Notes under the pieces: model-generated
Told to the model about the DNA's origin: nothing
Databases searched by the model: none
What the model saw: only the letters and a program-made list of their open reading frames with translations
Program-made: the position numbers and the translations under genes
Shown: in pieces, positions 7,716 to 15,728 of the stretch
Position numbering within the stretch: the stretch's first letter is position 1
How the letters are laid out: each line of letters begins with the position of its first letter
Assembly (NCBI RefSeq): GCF_036226685.1
Contig: NZ_CP109009.1
Location: 1,612,001-1,676,000, forward strand
From: Streptomyces sp. NBC_00690
GTDB taxonomy: Bacteria > Actinomycetota > Actinomycetes > Streptomycetales > Streptomycetaceae
Reading direction: 5' to 3'
Length of the DNA: 64,000 nucleotides

Positions 7716-8414
7716 TCACGGCTGGAGCCTGTCGGCGTTCCAGCCGTCGGCCGTGCGGTCATACCGCAGCCGCTCGTGCAGCCGGTCCGTGCCGTTGGCC
7801 CAGAACTCGACAACCACAGGGGCAAGTCGGTAGGCCGCGAACGTCTCGGGGCACGGCAGCGCCCGCTGTGACGCGCCCAGTGTCCGGGCCCTGTCACGAA
7901 GCTCGGCCACCTCGGCAAGGCTCTCCATCGACCGGCTCTGTTGGGAAACCGTGCTCATGGCGTGCGTGAAGACTGGCCGCGCCTGCCACAGGGCCTGGGC
8001 CTGGGAGTGGGGCAACCGGTGCACCGGACCGGCCAGAGTGATCTGCTGGCTGGTCTCCCTCCAGTACAAGACACCTGACGCCCAGGGGTTCTCGGCCAGT
8101 TCCCGTCCTTTTCGGCTGCAGGCGTGGGTGACGAAGTCAACCCCGGCCTCGGTCACCGAGCCGAGGACTACGGTGCGGGACGAGGGACGGCCTTGAGCAT
8201 CGGCGGTGGCCAGAGCCAATGCGCGCGGCTCCCGAACTCCGAGGGCGACACTGCGTCCGAGCCAGGTGGCCAGCAACCCCATCGGGTCGTTCGGCGGCAC
8301 CTGGTACTCCGGGAAGCGCACCTCATGGGTGCCGGTGAGCGATTCCGACCGTGCTGCGGCCGGGCGGTCGCCCACGCCGTCTGTAGTTGAGGGCGACGAG
8401 AGCGGGTCAGACAT
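7716..8414 (-). CDS. phzG: Phenazine biosynthesis FMN-dependent oxidase PhzG
   Basis: The 232-residue protein belongs to the pyridoxamine 5'-phosphate oxidase-like split-barrel family. Markers are ALATADAQGRPSSRTVVL, FVTHACSRKGRELAENPWAS and WRETSQQITLAGPV, together with the C-terminal VEFWANGTDRLHERLRYDR. PhzG oxidises tetrahydro-/dihydro-phenazine carboxylates to the aromatic phenazine-1-carboxylic or 1,6-dicarboxylic acid. The ATG at 8414 overlaps the phzF stop by eight bases, so it is translationally coupled as the last gene of phzDEFG. A longer upstream frame to 8753 is antisense-like read-through into phzF and is rejected. Confidence 0.93.
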   Translation of the reverse strand: MSDPLSSPSTTDGVGDRPAAARSESLTGTHEVRFPEYQVPPNDPMGLLATWLGRSVALGVREPRALALATADAQGRPSSRTVVLGSVTEAGVDFVTHACSRKGRELAENPWASGVLYWRETSQQITLAGPVHRLPHSQAQALWQARPVFTHAMSTVSQQSRSMESLAEVAELRDRARTLGASQRALPCPETFAAYRLAPVVVEFWANGTDRLHERLRYDRTADGWNADRLQP

Positions 8415-9246
8415 GGAGCAGCCCCTCAGCAGTGATGACTCCGTGGCCGCGGACCTCCACGGAGTCGACCCGGTCGCCTGCTCCCTGCACCAGCGCTTCC
8501 ATGAGCGAGGGCCGGCCGATCTCCACACCCTGGGTGATGTAGACGTCCTGCCCGTACGCACGCAGGCCGTGCCGCGCGAGATGGATGGCGATGGGCCCAG
8601 CGGCGGAGCCGGTGGCTGCGTCCTCCACCACTCCGTAGGAGGGCGAGAACATGCGGTTGCGCCAAGCACCCCCGCTTCCGGCGTAGCAGTTAACCGCCAA
8701 GTCGGCAAAGTACGACAGAGCGCGGTGATCGGGATTGACCTGCGATAGGGCATCCACGCTGTCGAGCCCCACGAGGACGTGCCGCGGTCCGTTCACATAG
8801 ATCTCGACGGGAAGGGTCGACGCACCGAGGTCCAGCGCGTGAAGCAGTTCATCGGTGCGGTCGAAAGGTTTCCACCAGGGCACCGGCTGGCGCATGCTCG
8901 CCCGGACCACTCGTTCACCGGCGCGTTCGAGTGTGAAGGGAATGACTCCCATGGCGGTCTCCAGGTGCAAATGGTGCGCCTCTGTGCCGATGCCCAAGGC
9001 CACAGCGGTGCCGAGCAGCGGGTGTCCGGCGAAGGGAAGTTCGTTCACGGGGGTGAAGATCCGCACGTGGGCGTCACTGTCTTCGGTGCGCGAGGGCAGC
9101 ACGAACGTAGTCTCCGAGAGATTCATCTCCCGGGCTATACGCTGCATCTGGTCGGTGGCCAGATCGTCGCCGTGGAAGAACACGGCCACCGGGTTGCCGC
9201 TGAGGGGTTGGTTGGAGAACGCGTCGACGACAACGTACTTGTGCAT
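8407..9246 (-). CDS. phzF: trans-2,3-dihydro-3-hydroxyanthranilate isomerase PhzF
   Basis: The 279-residue protein begins MHKYVVVDAFSNQPLSGNPV and has the expected catalytic residues: E45 in NLSET, H75 in FAGHPLLG and D209 in EDAATGSAAGP. PhzF converts dihydro-hydroxyanthranilate to the reactive aminocyclohexenone that dimerises to the phenazine skeleton. The ATG at 9246 has GAGGAG upstream; an upstream in-frame extension is not homologous. It starts 56 bases after phzE ends and its stop overlaps the phzG start. Full length for the family (about 278). Confidence 0.96.
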   Translation of the reverse strand: MHKYVVVDAFSNQPLSGNPVAVFFHGDDLATDQMQRIAREMNLSETTFVLPSRTEDSDAHVRIFTPVNELPFAGHPLLGTAVALGIGTEAHHLHLETAMGVIPFTLERAGERVVRASMRQPVPWWKPFDRTDELLHALDLGASTLPVEIYVNGPRHVLVGLDSVDALSQVNPDHRALSYFADLAVNCYAGSGGAWRNRMFSPSYGVVEDAATGSAAGPIAIHLARHGLRAYGQDVYITQGVEIGRPSLMEALVQGAGDRVDSVEVRGHGVITAEGLLHV

Positions 9247-9302
9247 ATGCTCCTCACTCGTCAAAGGATGTGCCACAGCCGGCATGGGGTCGAGAAGCTT
9301 GA

Positions 9303-11243
9303 TCAGCCCGCCATGCTTGATGCGGAGGCCAGTACGTCGGCCAGAGCGGCGCCCACGATGCGCGGGCCGCCTTGGGTGAGCACAGATTCCGGGTGAAACT
9401 GCATCGAGGCGAAGCCTGGTCCGCGCAGTGCGTGGACCTCCCCGTTGACCGCATCCCGGCTCACCCGGACTAGGCCCACGCCGGCAGCGATGAATGCATC
9501 GCCTTCGCAGGTGAGCGCGAAGGTGTTGTAGAAGCCGACGCGTTCGGTGGCGCCGAAGAGGTCGATCTCCCTGTGCACTCCCTGGCTGGGAGCAGCCTTT
9601 TGTCGCAGGGGCAGTCCAAGCCTCAAACCGAGGATCTGGTGACTGAGACACACCGAGAAGAACGGCTGGCGTCGGCGCAGTAGCGTTTCCACCGTCGCAT
9701 CCAGGTAGCGCATCTTCGGATGTGTCTGGTCTTGGGGATCACCAGGCCCCGGGCCCATCACGACGAAGTCGTAGCCTTCTAGGGAACAGTCCTCGTCGAA
9801 GCGGCGAACCGTTACCTCTAGCCCCAAGGACCTGAGCTGCTGATCAAGCATCGAGGTGAAGGCATCCTCGGCGTCAACCACGATGGCACGGCGTCCGGCC
9901 AATTGTGGATGCGCACCGGCTTGCCTGGCGTCGCCGGACAACCAGAAGGTACCGATGGGTGCGTTGCGTTGCTCCAATGCCTTGCGGACGCTCGGGTGGC
10001 CTGCGAAGCGCCGTGGAACCTCGTTGAATGCAGCCAAGAGTCCGGCGGCCTTGGCCCGCGTCTCGGCGGCTTCAGATCCAGGATCGGAGTGCCGCACGAT
10101 CGTGGCGCCCACAGAGATGCCGACACGGCCCGCGGTCGAGATATCCGCCGTTCGGATCAAGATCGCGGAGTCCATAACACTGCTGCCGTACGCGTCCCGT
10201 CCGATGAGAGCCACGGCACCGCTGTAGTAGCCGCGGCCTCCTGGTTCGTATTTGCGAATGATCCGGCAGGCGCTTTCCAGCGGGCTTCCGGTCACAGTGG
10301 GCGCGAACATCGTCTCGCGCAGGATGTCGCGGACATCATGGTCGGTTGCGCCCTCGATCAGGTACTCCGTGTGCGCTAGCTGAGCCATTTCCCGCAGTTG
10401 CGGGCCGATGACCCGACCACCCCTGTCACAGATGCGCCCCATCATCTTGAGTTCCTCGTCCAGTACCATGTACAGCTCGTCGGTCTCCTTGCGATCACGA
10501 AGGAACTCCAACACGCCTTCGAGCGTGGGACCCGACGGGGGATAGCGGTACGTGCCACTGATGGGATTCATCACGGCGATGCCGTGATGGAGGCTCACAT
10601 GCCTTTCAGGTGAAGCACCAACGAGCGTCCGAGTGCCGGTGTGGATCAGGAAGGTCCAGTGCGCACCCGACTCTCGTTCGACGAGACGGCGGAAGAGCGC
10701 GGGGGCGCTGTGCGCCCCATAGTCCGTGATGTCTGCGACGAACGTGCGTTTGATGACGAAGCTCGAACCTTCCCCCGTACCGATCATCTCTTTGATGACA
10801 CTGCGCACCGCTTCTTCGTATGTCTGGTCATCCACATCGAAATCGCCATCAGCCAGTCGGGTGGGCACAGAGGGAAGACGCGGCAGAGCCTCAGCCAGTG
10901 GCAACTGCTGCTGGCGGGTGATGGTCATGGCCACGAGCGGTGTTCCGTCGTCAGCACAGGCGAAGCCGCGCTCGATGAGTTGCCGATAGGGGACGATCAC
11001 CAACACATCGTGCTGGGCCCCCTCGCCTGCCTGGGGACCGGGGGCTGGGGGCAGGGGGATGTCTGCCAGCGTGGTGGGAAACGTCACCGAACCTTCGACG
11101 ACCTCCACGGCGTCGGGGCCGGTGACACTGGGCCGATGCAGTAGTGCGAACGCTTGCGCCTGCCCGTCCAGCACCCTCTGGAGCACGTCCGTGTCCGTGT
11201 GACCCGCATGCGGCGGACGGCTGTGCGGCTGTCCGCCCGTCAT
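9303..11243 (-). CDS. phzE: 2-amino-2-desoxyisochorismate synthase PhzE
   Basis: The 646-residue protein fuses an anthranilate-synthase-I-like chorismate-binding domain (about residues 1-420; [58 protein letters not shown]) to a class I glutamine amidotransferase domain with Cys532 in FFSVCLSHQ and a late FHPES motif. It makes ADIC from chorismate and glutamine, the first committed step to phenazines. The ATG at 11243 overlaps the phzD TGA as ATGA; the longer frame to 11423 reads through phzD and is not used. Chorismate must come from the primary shikimate pathway because no phzC (DAHP synthase) is present here. Confidence 0.95.
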   Translation of the reverse strand: MTGGQPHSRPPHAGHTDTDVLQRVLDGQAQAFALLHRPSVTGPDAVEVVEGSVTFPTTLADIPLPPAPGPQAGEGAQHDVLVIVPYRQLIERGFACADDGTPLVAMTITRQQQLPLAEALPRLPSVPTRLADGDFDVDDQTYEEAVRSVIKEMIGTGEGSSFVIKRTFVADITDYGAHSAPALFRRLVERESGAHWTFLIHTGTRTLVGASPERHVSLHHGIAVMNPISGTYRYPPSGPTLEGVLEFLRDRKETDELYMVLDEELKMMGRICDRGGRVIGPQLREMAQLAHTEYLIEGATDHDVRDILRETMFAPTVTGSPLESACRIIRKYEPGGRGYYSGAVALIGRDAYGSSVMDSAILIRTADISTAGRVGISVGATIVRHSDPGSEAAETRAKAAGLLAAFNEVPRRFAGHPSVRKALEQRNAPIGTFWLSGDARQAGAHPQLAGRRAIVVDAEDAFTSMLDQQLRSLGLEVTVRRFDEDCSLEGYDFVVMGPGPGDPQDQTHPKMRYLDATVETLLRRRQPFFSVCLSHQILGLRLGLPLRQKAAPSQGVHREIDLFGATERVGFYNTFALTCEGDAFIAAGVGLVRVSRDAVNGEVHALRGPGFASMQFHPESVLTQGGPRIVGAALADVLASASSMAG

Positions 11244-11863
11244 GTCAAAACCCCCTTGACCGTGGTGACCAGGGCACAGCGCTCGGCGGCATAGGTGAGC
11301 GCCCGATGGTGGTACTCCTGCGAGAAGTCTGCCGTGGCGTCCGCAACGAGGAACGGCTGTATGTCGCGGGCGAATGCGTCGATCGCTGTGGCGAGAACGC
11401 CAACGTGGGCATAGACGCCACACAGGATCAGTTGATCGCGGCCCTCAGCCTGCATACGCTCAAGGAGGTCAGTCTTGAAGAACGCGCTGTAGCGCCATTT
11501 GGTGAACATCCAGTCGGCATCATTTGGGGCAAGGGCATCGACGACCAGGCGGTCCTCGGGAGCGGGGCGCATACCGGGCCCCCAGAAATCCTTCAGCAGA
11601 CCACGTTCGGCGTCGCTCATTCCCCCCGGCTGGGCGGTGTAGGCGATGGGAATGCCACGCCCGACACAGCGATCACGTAACTGTGCCGCATGGTGCACTA
11701 GTTGACGGCTCAGACTTCCGGGGAGCGGTCTGAGGAAGTACCTCTGCATGTCATGGACCAACAAGACCGATCGCTTGGGACTCACACTCCAGGACACAGT
11801 GGGTGATGGGAGATCACCCTCGGTGGGCAGCGGGTACGCAGTCACAGGGGGTATGCCGGCCAT
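11240..11863 (-). CDS. phzD: Isochorismatase-family ADIC hydrolase PhzD
   Basis: The 207-residue protein has exactly the length of Pseudomonas PhzD and its catalytic residues at the same numbers: D38 in [15 protein letters not shown] and K122 in [10 protein letters not shown], plus the [10 protein letters not shown] strand. It hydrolyses ADIC to trans-2,3-dihydro-3-hydroxyanthranilate and pyruvate. It is the first gene of the phzDEFG operon, with GGAAATGGAGCG before the ATG and an ATGA overlap with phzE. Leu62 is encoded by TTA (complement of 11678-11680), so bldA should gate translation at the head of the operon. Confidence 0.96.
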   Translation of the reverse strand: MAGIPPVTAYPLPTEGDLPSPTVSWSVSPKRSVLLVHDMQRYFLRPLPGSLSRQLVHHAAQLRDRCVGRGIPIAYTAQPGGMSDAERGLLKDFWGPGMRPAPEDRLVVDALAPNDADWMFTKWRYSAFFKTDLLERMQAEGRDQLILCGVYAHVGVLATAIDAFARDIQPFLVADATADFSQEYHHRALTYAAERCALVTTVKGVLT

Positions 11864-11965
11864 CGCTCCATTTCCTTGCTTCAGGTGTGCGGTGCACAGC
11901 AGGGCGCGAAACGTCAGTTGGCTCAGGTGGTCCGGGGAAGCGATATGCCTCGATCAACAGACCGC

Positions 11966-12190
11966 GTGGTGACGAAGGTGGACGTTGGGCTCAGTCGACG
12001 ACGCTTACGACAAAGCCCCTGCCGGAGTCGACGATCGGCCCGTTCACAACGGAACTGGTCGAGCTCGCCACCGCCGAAGGGACCGACTGGAACCGTCACC
12101 GCCGACTCCATGGAGAGTTGGGCCGCATCCCGCCCGTCGACTGCATGTTCAATCACCGGCTGGAATCCATCAATTCCAGCCAAGACCAGT
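11966..12190 (+). pseudogene. Decayed IS3-family transposase (OrfB C-terminal fragment)
   Basis: In the 358-base gap upstream of phzD the plus strand encodes pieces of the C-terminal DDE-integrase region of IS3-type OrfB. Frame one reads GSVDDAYDKAPA and, after a single-base shift near 12023, a second frame reads ESTIGPFTTELVELA and then RRLHGELGRIPPVD. Intact elements of the family have GSVGDSYDNALAES followed by RRLHSSIGDLPP. A stop lies just upstream of the first piece, and no upstream half, partner orfA or terminal repeats are visible. It is a relic and marks past insertion between the phz operon and the SARP gene. The phzD promoter must lie within about 100 bases of 11864 or inside this relic. 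Confidence 0.65.
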
Positions 12191-12221
12191 ATCTGAGGCG
12201 TTCGTCAAAACCGGGGCTAAC

Positions 12222-13067
12222 TCAACAACTGCTATGGACCAAGCTATCCGAGCGCCCAGCAACCGACTCGACCAACGAACCATCAGACCCCGAAATTAGA
12301 ATCAAACGCTGGATCCGCTGCAAATCTGCCGACGGCTCAAGCCCAAGATCTCGCACCAGCGCGGCCCGCAAATTCTGATATACCTCCAATGCCTCAACGC
12401 GCCGCCCAGACCGATGCAATGCAAGCATATATTGCGCATGAAAATTCTCATGCGCGGGATGACGATTGACCAAAACAGTCAACTCAGAAAGGAGATCACG
12501 ATGCCGACCAAGCCGAAGCTCCGCGCTAATGCGCTGATCAATAGCGCACAATCTCACCTCCTCCAACCGCCTGATCTCCAAATATAGATGCTCACCGGCT
12601 GGCACATCAGCAAAAGGTGGTCCGGTCCACAACTCCAACGCCTTCTTCAACTGCCTGACCGCCCCCTGGAAATCCCCAGCATCCACAGCACGATAGCCCG
12701 CACTCGTTAACTCCTCGAATTCCCTCACATCACTACTCCCCCCACCGCTATCCAATAAGTAGCCGCCCGGAACGGTCACCAAAATCGACTTGGCCGAACC
12801 CCGTGCACCAACCCGTGGGCGCCCACGCCCCCGCCCCAGGGCCCGCTCAATCAGCTCACGCAACTGCAACACATAGGTCTGCAAAGTAGTACGCGCACTG
12901 CGCGGCGGAGTGCTCCCCCACAACTCCTCCATCAAAGTCGCAACAGGTACCGGCCGATCAGCACGAAGCGCCAGCAAGGCAAGCAGCTGCCGCGGCTTAG
13001 GCGCAGTAGGCGTTATGGAAACACCATTCTCCTGAACATCCAAAACGCCCATAACCTCAATGTCCAT
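12222..13067 (-). CDS. AfsR/SARP-family pathway-specific activator
   Basis: The 281-residue protein has an N-terminal winged-helix DNA-binding domain (MDIEVMGVLDV, KPRQLLALLALRADRPVP, RTTLQTYVLQLRELI) followed by a bacterial transcriptional activation (BTAD) domain ending in HRSGRRVEALEVYQNL and LGLEPS. Such proteins activate Streptomyces antibiotic operons by binding TCGAG-type direct repeats, which are present at 446-490. Leu104 and Leu120 are TTA codons (12756-12758 and 12708-12710 on the plus strand), so production should be tied to bldA and late growth. The ATG at 13067 follows AGAGGGGGAT. The gene has many A/T-ending codons compared with its right-hand neighbours. Confidence 0.9.
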   Translation of the reverse strand: MDIEVMGVLDVQENGVSITPTAPKPRQLLALLALRADRPVPVATLMEELWGSTPPRSARTTLQTYVLQLRELIERALGRGRGRPRVGARGSAKSILVTVPGGYLLDSGGGSSDVREFEELTSAGYRAVDAGDFQGAVRQLKKALELWTGPPFADVPAGEHLYLEIRRLEEVRLCAIDQRISAELRLGRHRDLLSELTVLVNRHPAHENFHAQYMLALHRSGRRVEALEVYQNLRAALVRDLGLEPSADLQRIQRLILISGSDGSLVESVAGRSDSLVHSSC

Positions 13068-13126
13068 GCAATCCCCCTCTTTCCCATGCATCAAATGAGC
13101 CTCAGGTTAAGACAGCTACTTTCACT

Positions 13127-13156
13127 AGCCTAAAAACCGCAAGAGTGACTTGTCAA
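13127..13156 (-). promoter_or_regulatory. Sigma-70-like promoter of the SARP gene
   Basis: On the minus strand TTGACA (13156-13151) is followed after 18 bases by TAGGCT (13132-13127). This is a good match to the vegetative HrdB-type consensus and leaves a leader of about 55 bases before the SARP start at 13067. Confidence 0.55.
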
Positions 13157-13998
13157 CATAAATCTTCGTAATAACCCCCCATAGCCGGCACACCCCACAC
13201 CTACACCCATTTACCAACACCACCCCATCACCACGAGATACTTCATCCACCCACCCAACAACACCACTCGACCTCCGATCTCTGGCCGAGACTCGAACGA
13301 GCCGCTGCGACCGCACAACACCTCGGTCCCAGGAAGCCCGGCTCCGTCATCACCGTCTTCAACCTGCGTCTGTTGGGGTGATCGCACTCTGCCCCTTCTC
13401 CGCGCGACCACCTCTGCCTACACCCGCACAATCGGCGAGTTCGCTCTCTTGAAGCTTTCCTGAAGATCTTGCTGGCGGCAGGGGCCTCAAGAGCGCCCTT
13501 CGACCGTTGCGCGGTGGTGGGTGCGAGAGTTCAGATGTGGCCGGCCCGGAAGAGGCCGAGGTTGAGCAGTCGAGGCAGCTCGAAGGCTGCGGCGCACTTG
13601 TGGAGTCAGATGTTGTTGCCACCTCATTGGGGACGTGTCGGCTGCCCGTGGTGGGAAGCCAGGCCATGGCGCTTTCGACACGAGGGCACCAACGCCGATA
13701 CCCCGTTTGTCAGTTCGGGGCGGTGGCCCGCAGGCGGGCGGCATTCGGATGATCGTAGTGGGCGTGGACTTGGAAGGCGCGGCCGCTTTTCGGCCTGGGT
13801 GCACTGCCCGCCAGGCGGGCAGGCGCGACGGAGCCTTGCAAACAGAGCAGAGCGGGGCACCTGGCGAGCCGGGTCGGGTCGACCGAGGGCCACGATGACC
13901 GGCGGGCAGGTCACCATGCATCACCGGCGACCACAGTCCAGCGATAGGTGCGGATCCTGGCAGCCGCCATCCGTGTGGGCCGAGACCCGACTACCAAC
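13157..13998. other. Gene-poor boundary stretch
   Basis: This stretch of about 840 bases has no frame with recognisable homology. At 13160-13260 the plus strand is strongly depleted in G and rich in C and A. From about 13480 onward it is GC-rich but every long frame has poor codon bias; one minus-strand fragment (LHKCAAAFELPRLLNLGLF, about 13535-13600) is closed by stops at both ends and looks like a decayed gene. It separates the metabolite cluster from ordinary chromosomal genes. Confidence 0.4.
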
Positions 13999-14046
13999 GG
14001 AGTGAGGACTCACTCATTGACAGAGTGAGTCCTCACTCCGTACTCT
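13999..14046 (+). promoter_or_regulatory. Leaderless promoter with double TetR operator
   Basis: Two copies of a 16-base palindrome, GAGTGAGgaCTCACTC at 14000-14015 and GAGTGAGtcCTCACTC at 14023-14038, flank TTGACA at 14017-14022. Together they form a perfect 17-base inverted repeat (13999-14015 with 14023-14039). TACTCT at 14041-14046 lies 18 bases from TTGACA, and the ATG at 14054 is where transcription would begin, so the mRNA is probably leaderless. Binding of the TetR product here would block its own promoter. Confidence 0.8.
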
Positions 14047-14053
14047 CACGGTC

Positions 14054-14671
14054 ATGACAGCAGCAAGAGAGCAGACCACCCGCCGTCGTGCACCCGGTAT
14101 GTTGCCGGAGCAGCGGCGCGCGATGATCATCCAGACCGCGATCCCGCTGATCGCCGAGTACGGAGCTTCGGTGACGACCGCGAAGGTCGCCCGCGCCGCG
14201 GGCGTCGGCGAGGGCACGATCTTCCGGGTCTTTGCCGACAAGGACGAGTTACTGCAAGCGTGCCTGGCTGAGGCGTTCTCCCCTGAGCACGCGATCCGTG
14301 AGCTCGGGGCCATCGATATGTCCCAGCCATTGCCCGACCGGCTCGCGGAGGCGGCCCAGTCGCTACAGGCCCACCTTTCTCGAATGGGCGCGATCGCCGG
14401 CTCACTGCACGCTTCCGGACACCGCAGCGGCAAGCACCCCGGCACCGTCCGTGGCGCGGGCCGCGACGAGTCGACGACCCGTATCCGCGAGGCCCTCGCG
14501 CATCTGATGGAACCCGACAGGGCCAAGCTGCGCCAGCCGCCGGAACAGATCGCGGCCCTCTTCTTCGCGCTGCTCTTCACCCAGCCGCACATGGAGGACG
14601 AGCCAGCACTGACCACGCAGGAACTGGTCGAGCTCTTCCTGAACGGCGCCATCGCAGGAGGCACCAAGTGA
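14054..14671 (+). CDS. TetR-family transcriptional repressor
   Basis: The 205-residue protein has the TetR N-terminal helix-turn-helix (IIQTAIPLIAEYGASVTTAKVARAAGVGEGTIFRVFADKDEL, key positions 30-70) and a divergent ligand-binding helix bundle. It follows directly on a promoter that contains two perfect palindromes and should autoregulate. Its stop codon overlaps the GTG start of the DUF6069 membrane protein (GTGA), so repressor and membrane protein are coupled, a common arrangement for small-molecule-responsive membrane functions. The inducer is unknown. The pair lies just outside the cluster border and its link with phenazine chemistry is speculative. Confidence 0.9.
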   Translation: MTAAREQTTRRRAPGMLPEQRRAMIIQTAIPLIAEYGASVTTAKVARAAGVGEGTIFRVFADKDELLQACLAEAFSPEHAIRELGAIDMSQPLPDRLAEAAQSLQAHLSRMGAIAGSLHASGHRSGKHPGTVRGAGRDESTTRIREALAHLMEPDRAKLRQPPEQIAALFFALLFTQPHMEDEPALTTQELVELFLNGAIAGGTK

Positions 14672-15078
14672 GCGCACGCACACGAGCGTTGGCGGTAGTG
14701 GGCCTCACGGTCCTGGCACCACTCCTGGTGTGGCTGGTCGCAGACCCGGTGCTGGGGCACCAGCTGCAGATCGTCAACGGCGACCAGACGCTCGACATTG
14801 GTCCGGTGCCGGTGGCGTTTGTCGCGCTACTGGCGGCCCTCGCCGGCTGGGGACTACTGGCAGCCCTGGAGCGGTTCTGGGTACGGCGCGCCCGCGCCCT
14901 CTGGACCGGGGTGGCCATCGCCGTACTGGCCCTGTCCTTCCTGCCGTTGACCGGCGAAGGTACAGACGGCGGCACCCGGGCGGCGCTGGCCCTGATGCAC
15001 CTGACGGTGGCGGCTGCGCTGATCGTGGGCCTGCGCACGAAGGACGCCGTGACACCGCCGCCATCAAATACACCGTGA
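14668..15078 (+). CDS. DUF6069-type four-helix membrane protein
   Basis: The 136-residue protein has four predicted membrane segments: about residues 7-25, 47-65, 80-97 and 107-122 (ALAVVGLTVLAPLLVWLVA, VPVAFVALLAALAGWGLLA, WTGVAIAVLALSFL, ALALMHLTVAAALIVGL). This layout matches the DUF6069 family of small actinobacterial membrane proteins commonly found beside TetR regulators. Function is unknown. The GTG start overlaps the tetR stop. The repressor-operator-membrane pair would be expected to respond together to one signal. Confidence 0.8.
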   Translation: MSARTRALAVVGLTVLAPLLVWLVADPVLGHQLQIVNGDQTLDIGPVPVAFVALLAALAGWGLLAALERFWVRRARALWTGVAIAVLALSFLPLTGEGTDGGTRAALALMHLTVAAALIVGLRTKDAVTPPPSNTP

Positions 15079-15728
15079 ACAGCACCAGTCGCAACAGCCC
15101 CACCGGAGAGTCGCCCAGCCCGGGATGACCGTCAAAGTGCCCACCACGATCGCGATGAATCCCGGTACCCGACGGTGCGGGCCCGATGCCCAGCAGGAGC
15201 GGAACCTCGTGCCAGATCGCTGCGAGGGCCACCCTGAATTGGCTAGGCCGACGATGGCGAAGTCGGAGCCATAGGCGAGGTCTGAGTTGAGGCCAAGGAC
15301 AGTGCGACCACCGGTGATCATCGGTGAGCAATGGCTGTAGATCAGGTCGTGGCCGCAGTTCACTGCATGCCCCAGGCGTGGGAACGATGACTCATCGAAC
15401 ACGACGTCCAGTTTGAGCATTCCGACCACTCGTACATCAGGAACGGGACTGACCGTGATGCTTGACAGAAGTGTTGTGTTCCTGTGTGCCCATGCCTTCG
15501 AACCGGTGGGACGGAGGGTCGTGCCTCCGTCCCACCGACGTGTATCGGCTCAGCGGCCTCACCGGCCAGAACCCGACAGATACGTCCCGAGCCTTGTTCC
15601 TGTGAAGGCCGACATCGCCACGGACCGAGCGGTCCCCCGCGGCCGGACCGACGACCGCGGGCGCCGGGCACGGCGACTGGCGGGAAATCTGGTTGCCAAG
15701 CACAACGCCGGGATGCGAACGATTCCTC
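15079..15728. other. Intergenic region, no confident gene
   Basis: These 650 bases hold no recognisable gene. A minus-strand frame at 15064-15429 (122 codons) has some protein-like runs such as ITGGRTVLGLNSDLA but no ribosome site, and it overlaps the end of the DUF6069 gene; it may be a decayed fragment. TTGACA at about 15464 and a strong hairpin at 15504-15537 are also present. Confidence 0.4.
15504..15537. terminator. 14-base perfect hairpin
   Basis: CGGTGGGACGGAGG at 15504-15517 pairs perfectly with CCTCCGTCCCACCG at 15524-15537 around a 6-base loop. It is a strong factor-independent-type structure without a T-run, about 190 bases before the S9 peptidase. Confidence 0.5.

Noticed and set aside
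11803..12378. Long plus-strand frame (191 codons) across the phzD/SARP gap
   Set aside because: Only the IS3-like part is protein-like, and it needs a frameshift; the ends run into phzD and the SARP gene antisense.
13469..14005. Several long overlapping frames before tetR
   Set aside because: Arg/Pro/Gly-rich shadow composition in both strands and no homology.
15064..15429. Minus-strand frame ending inside the DUF6069 gene
   Set aside because: No ribosome site, no recognisable family; kept only as a possible relic.
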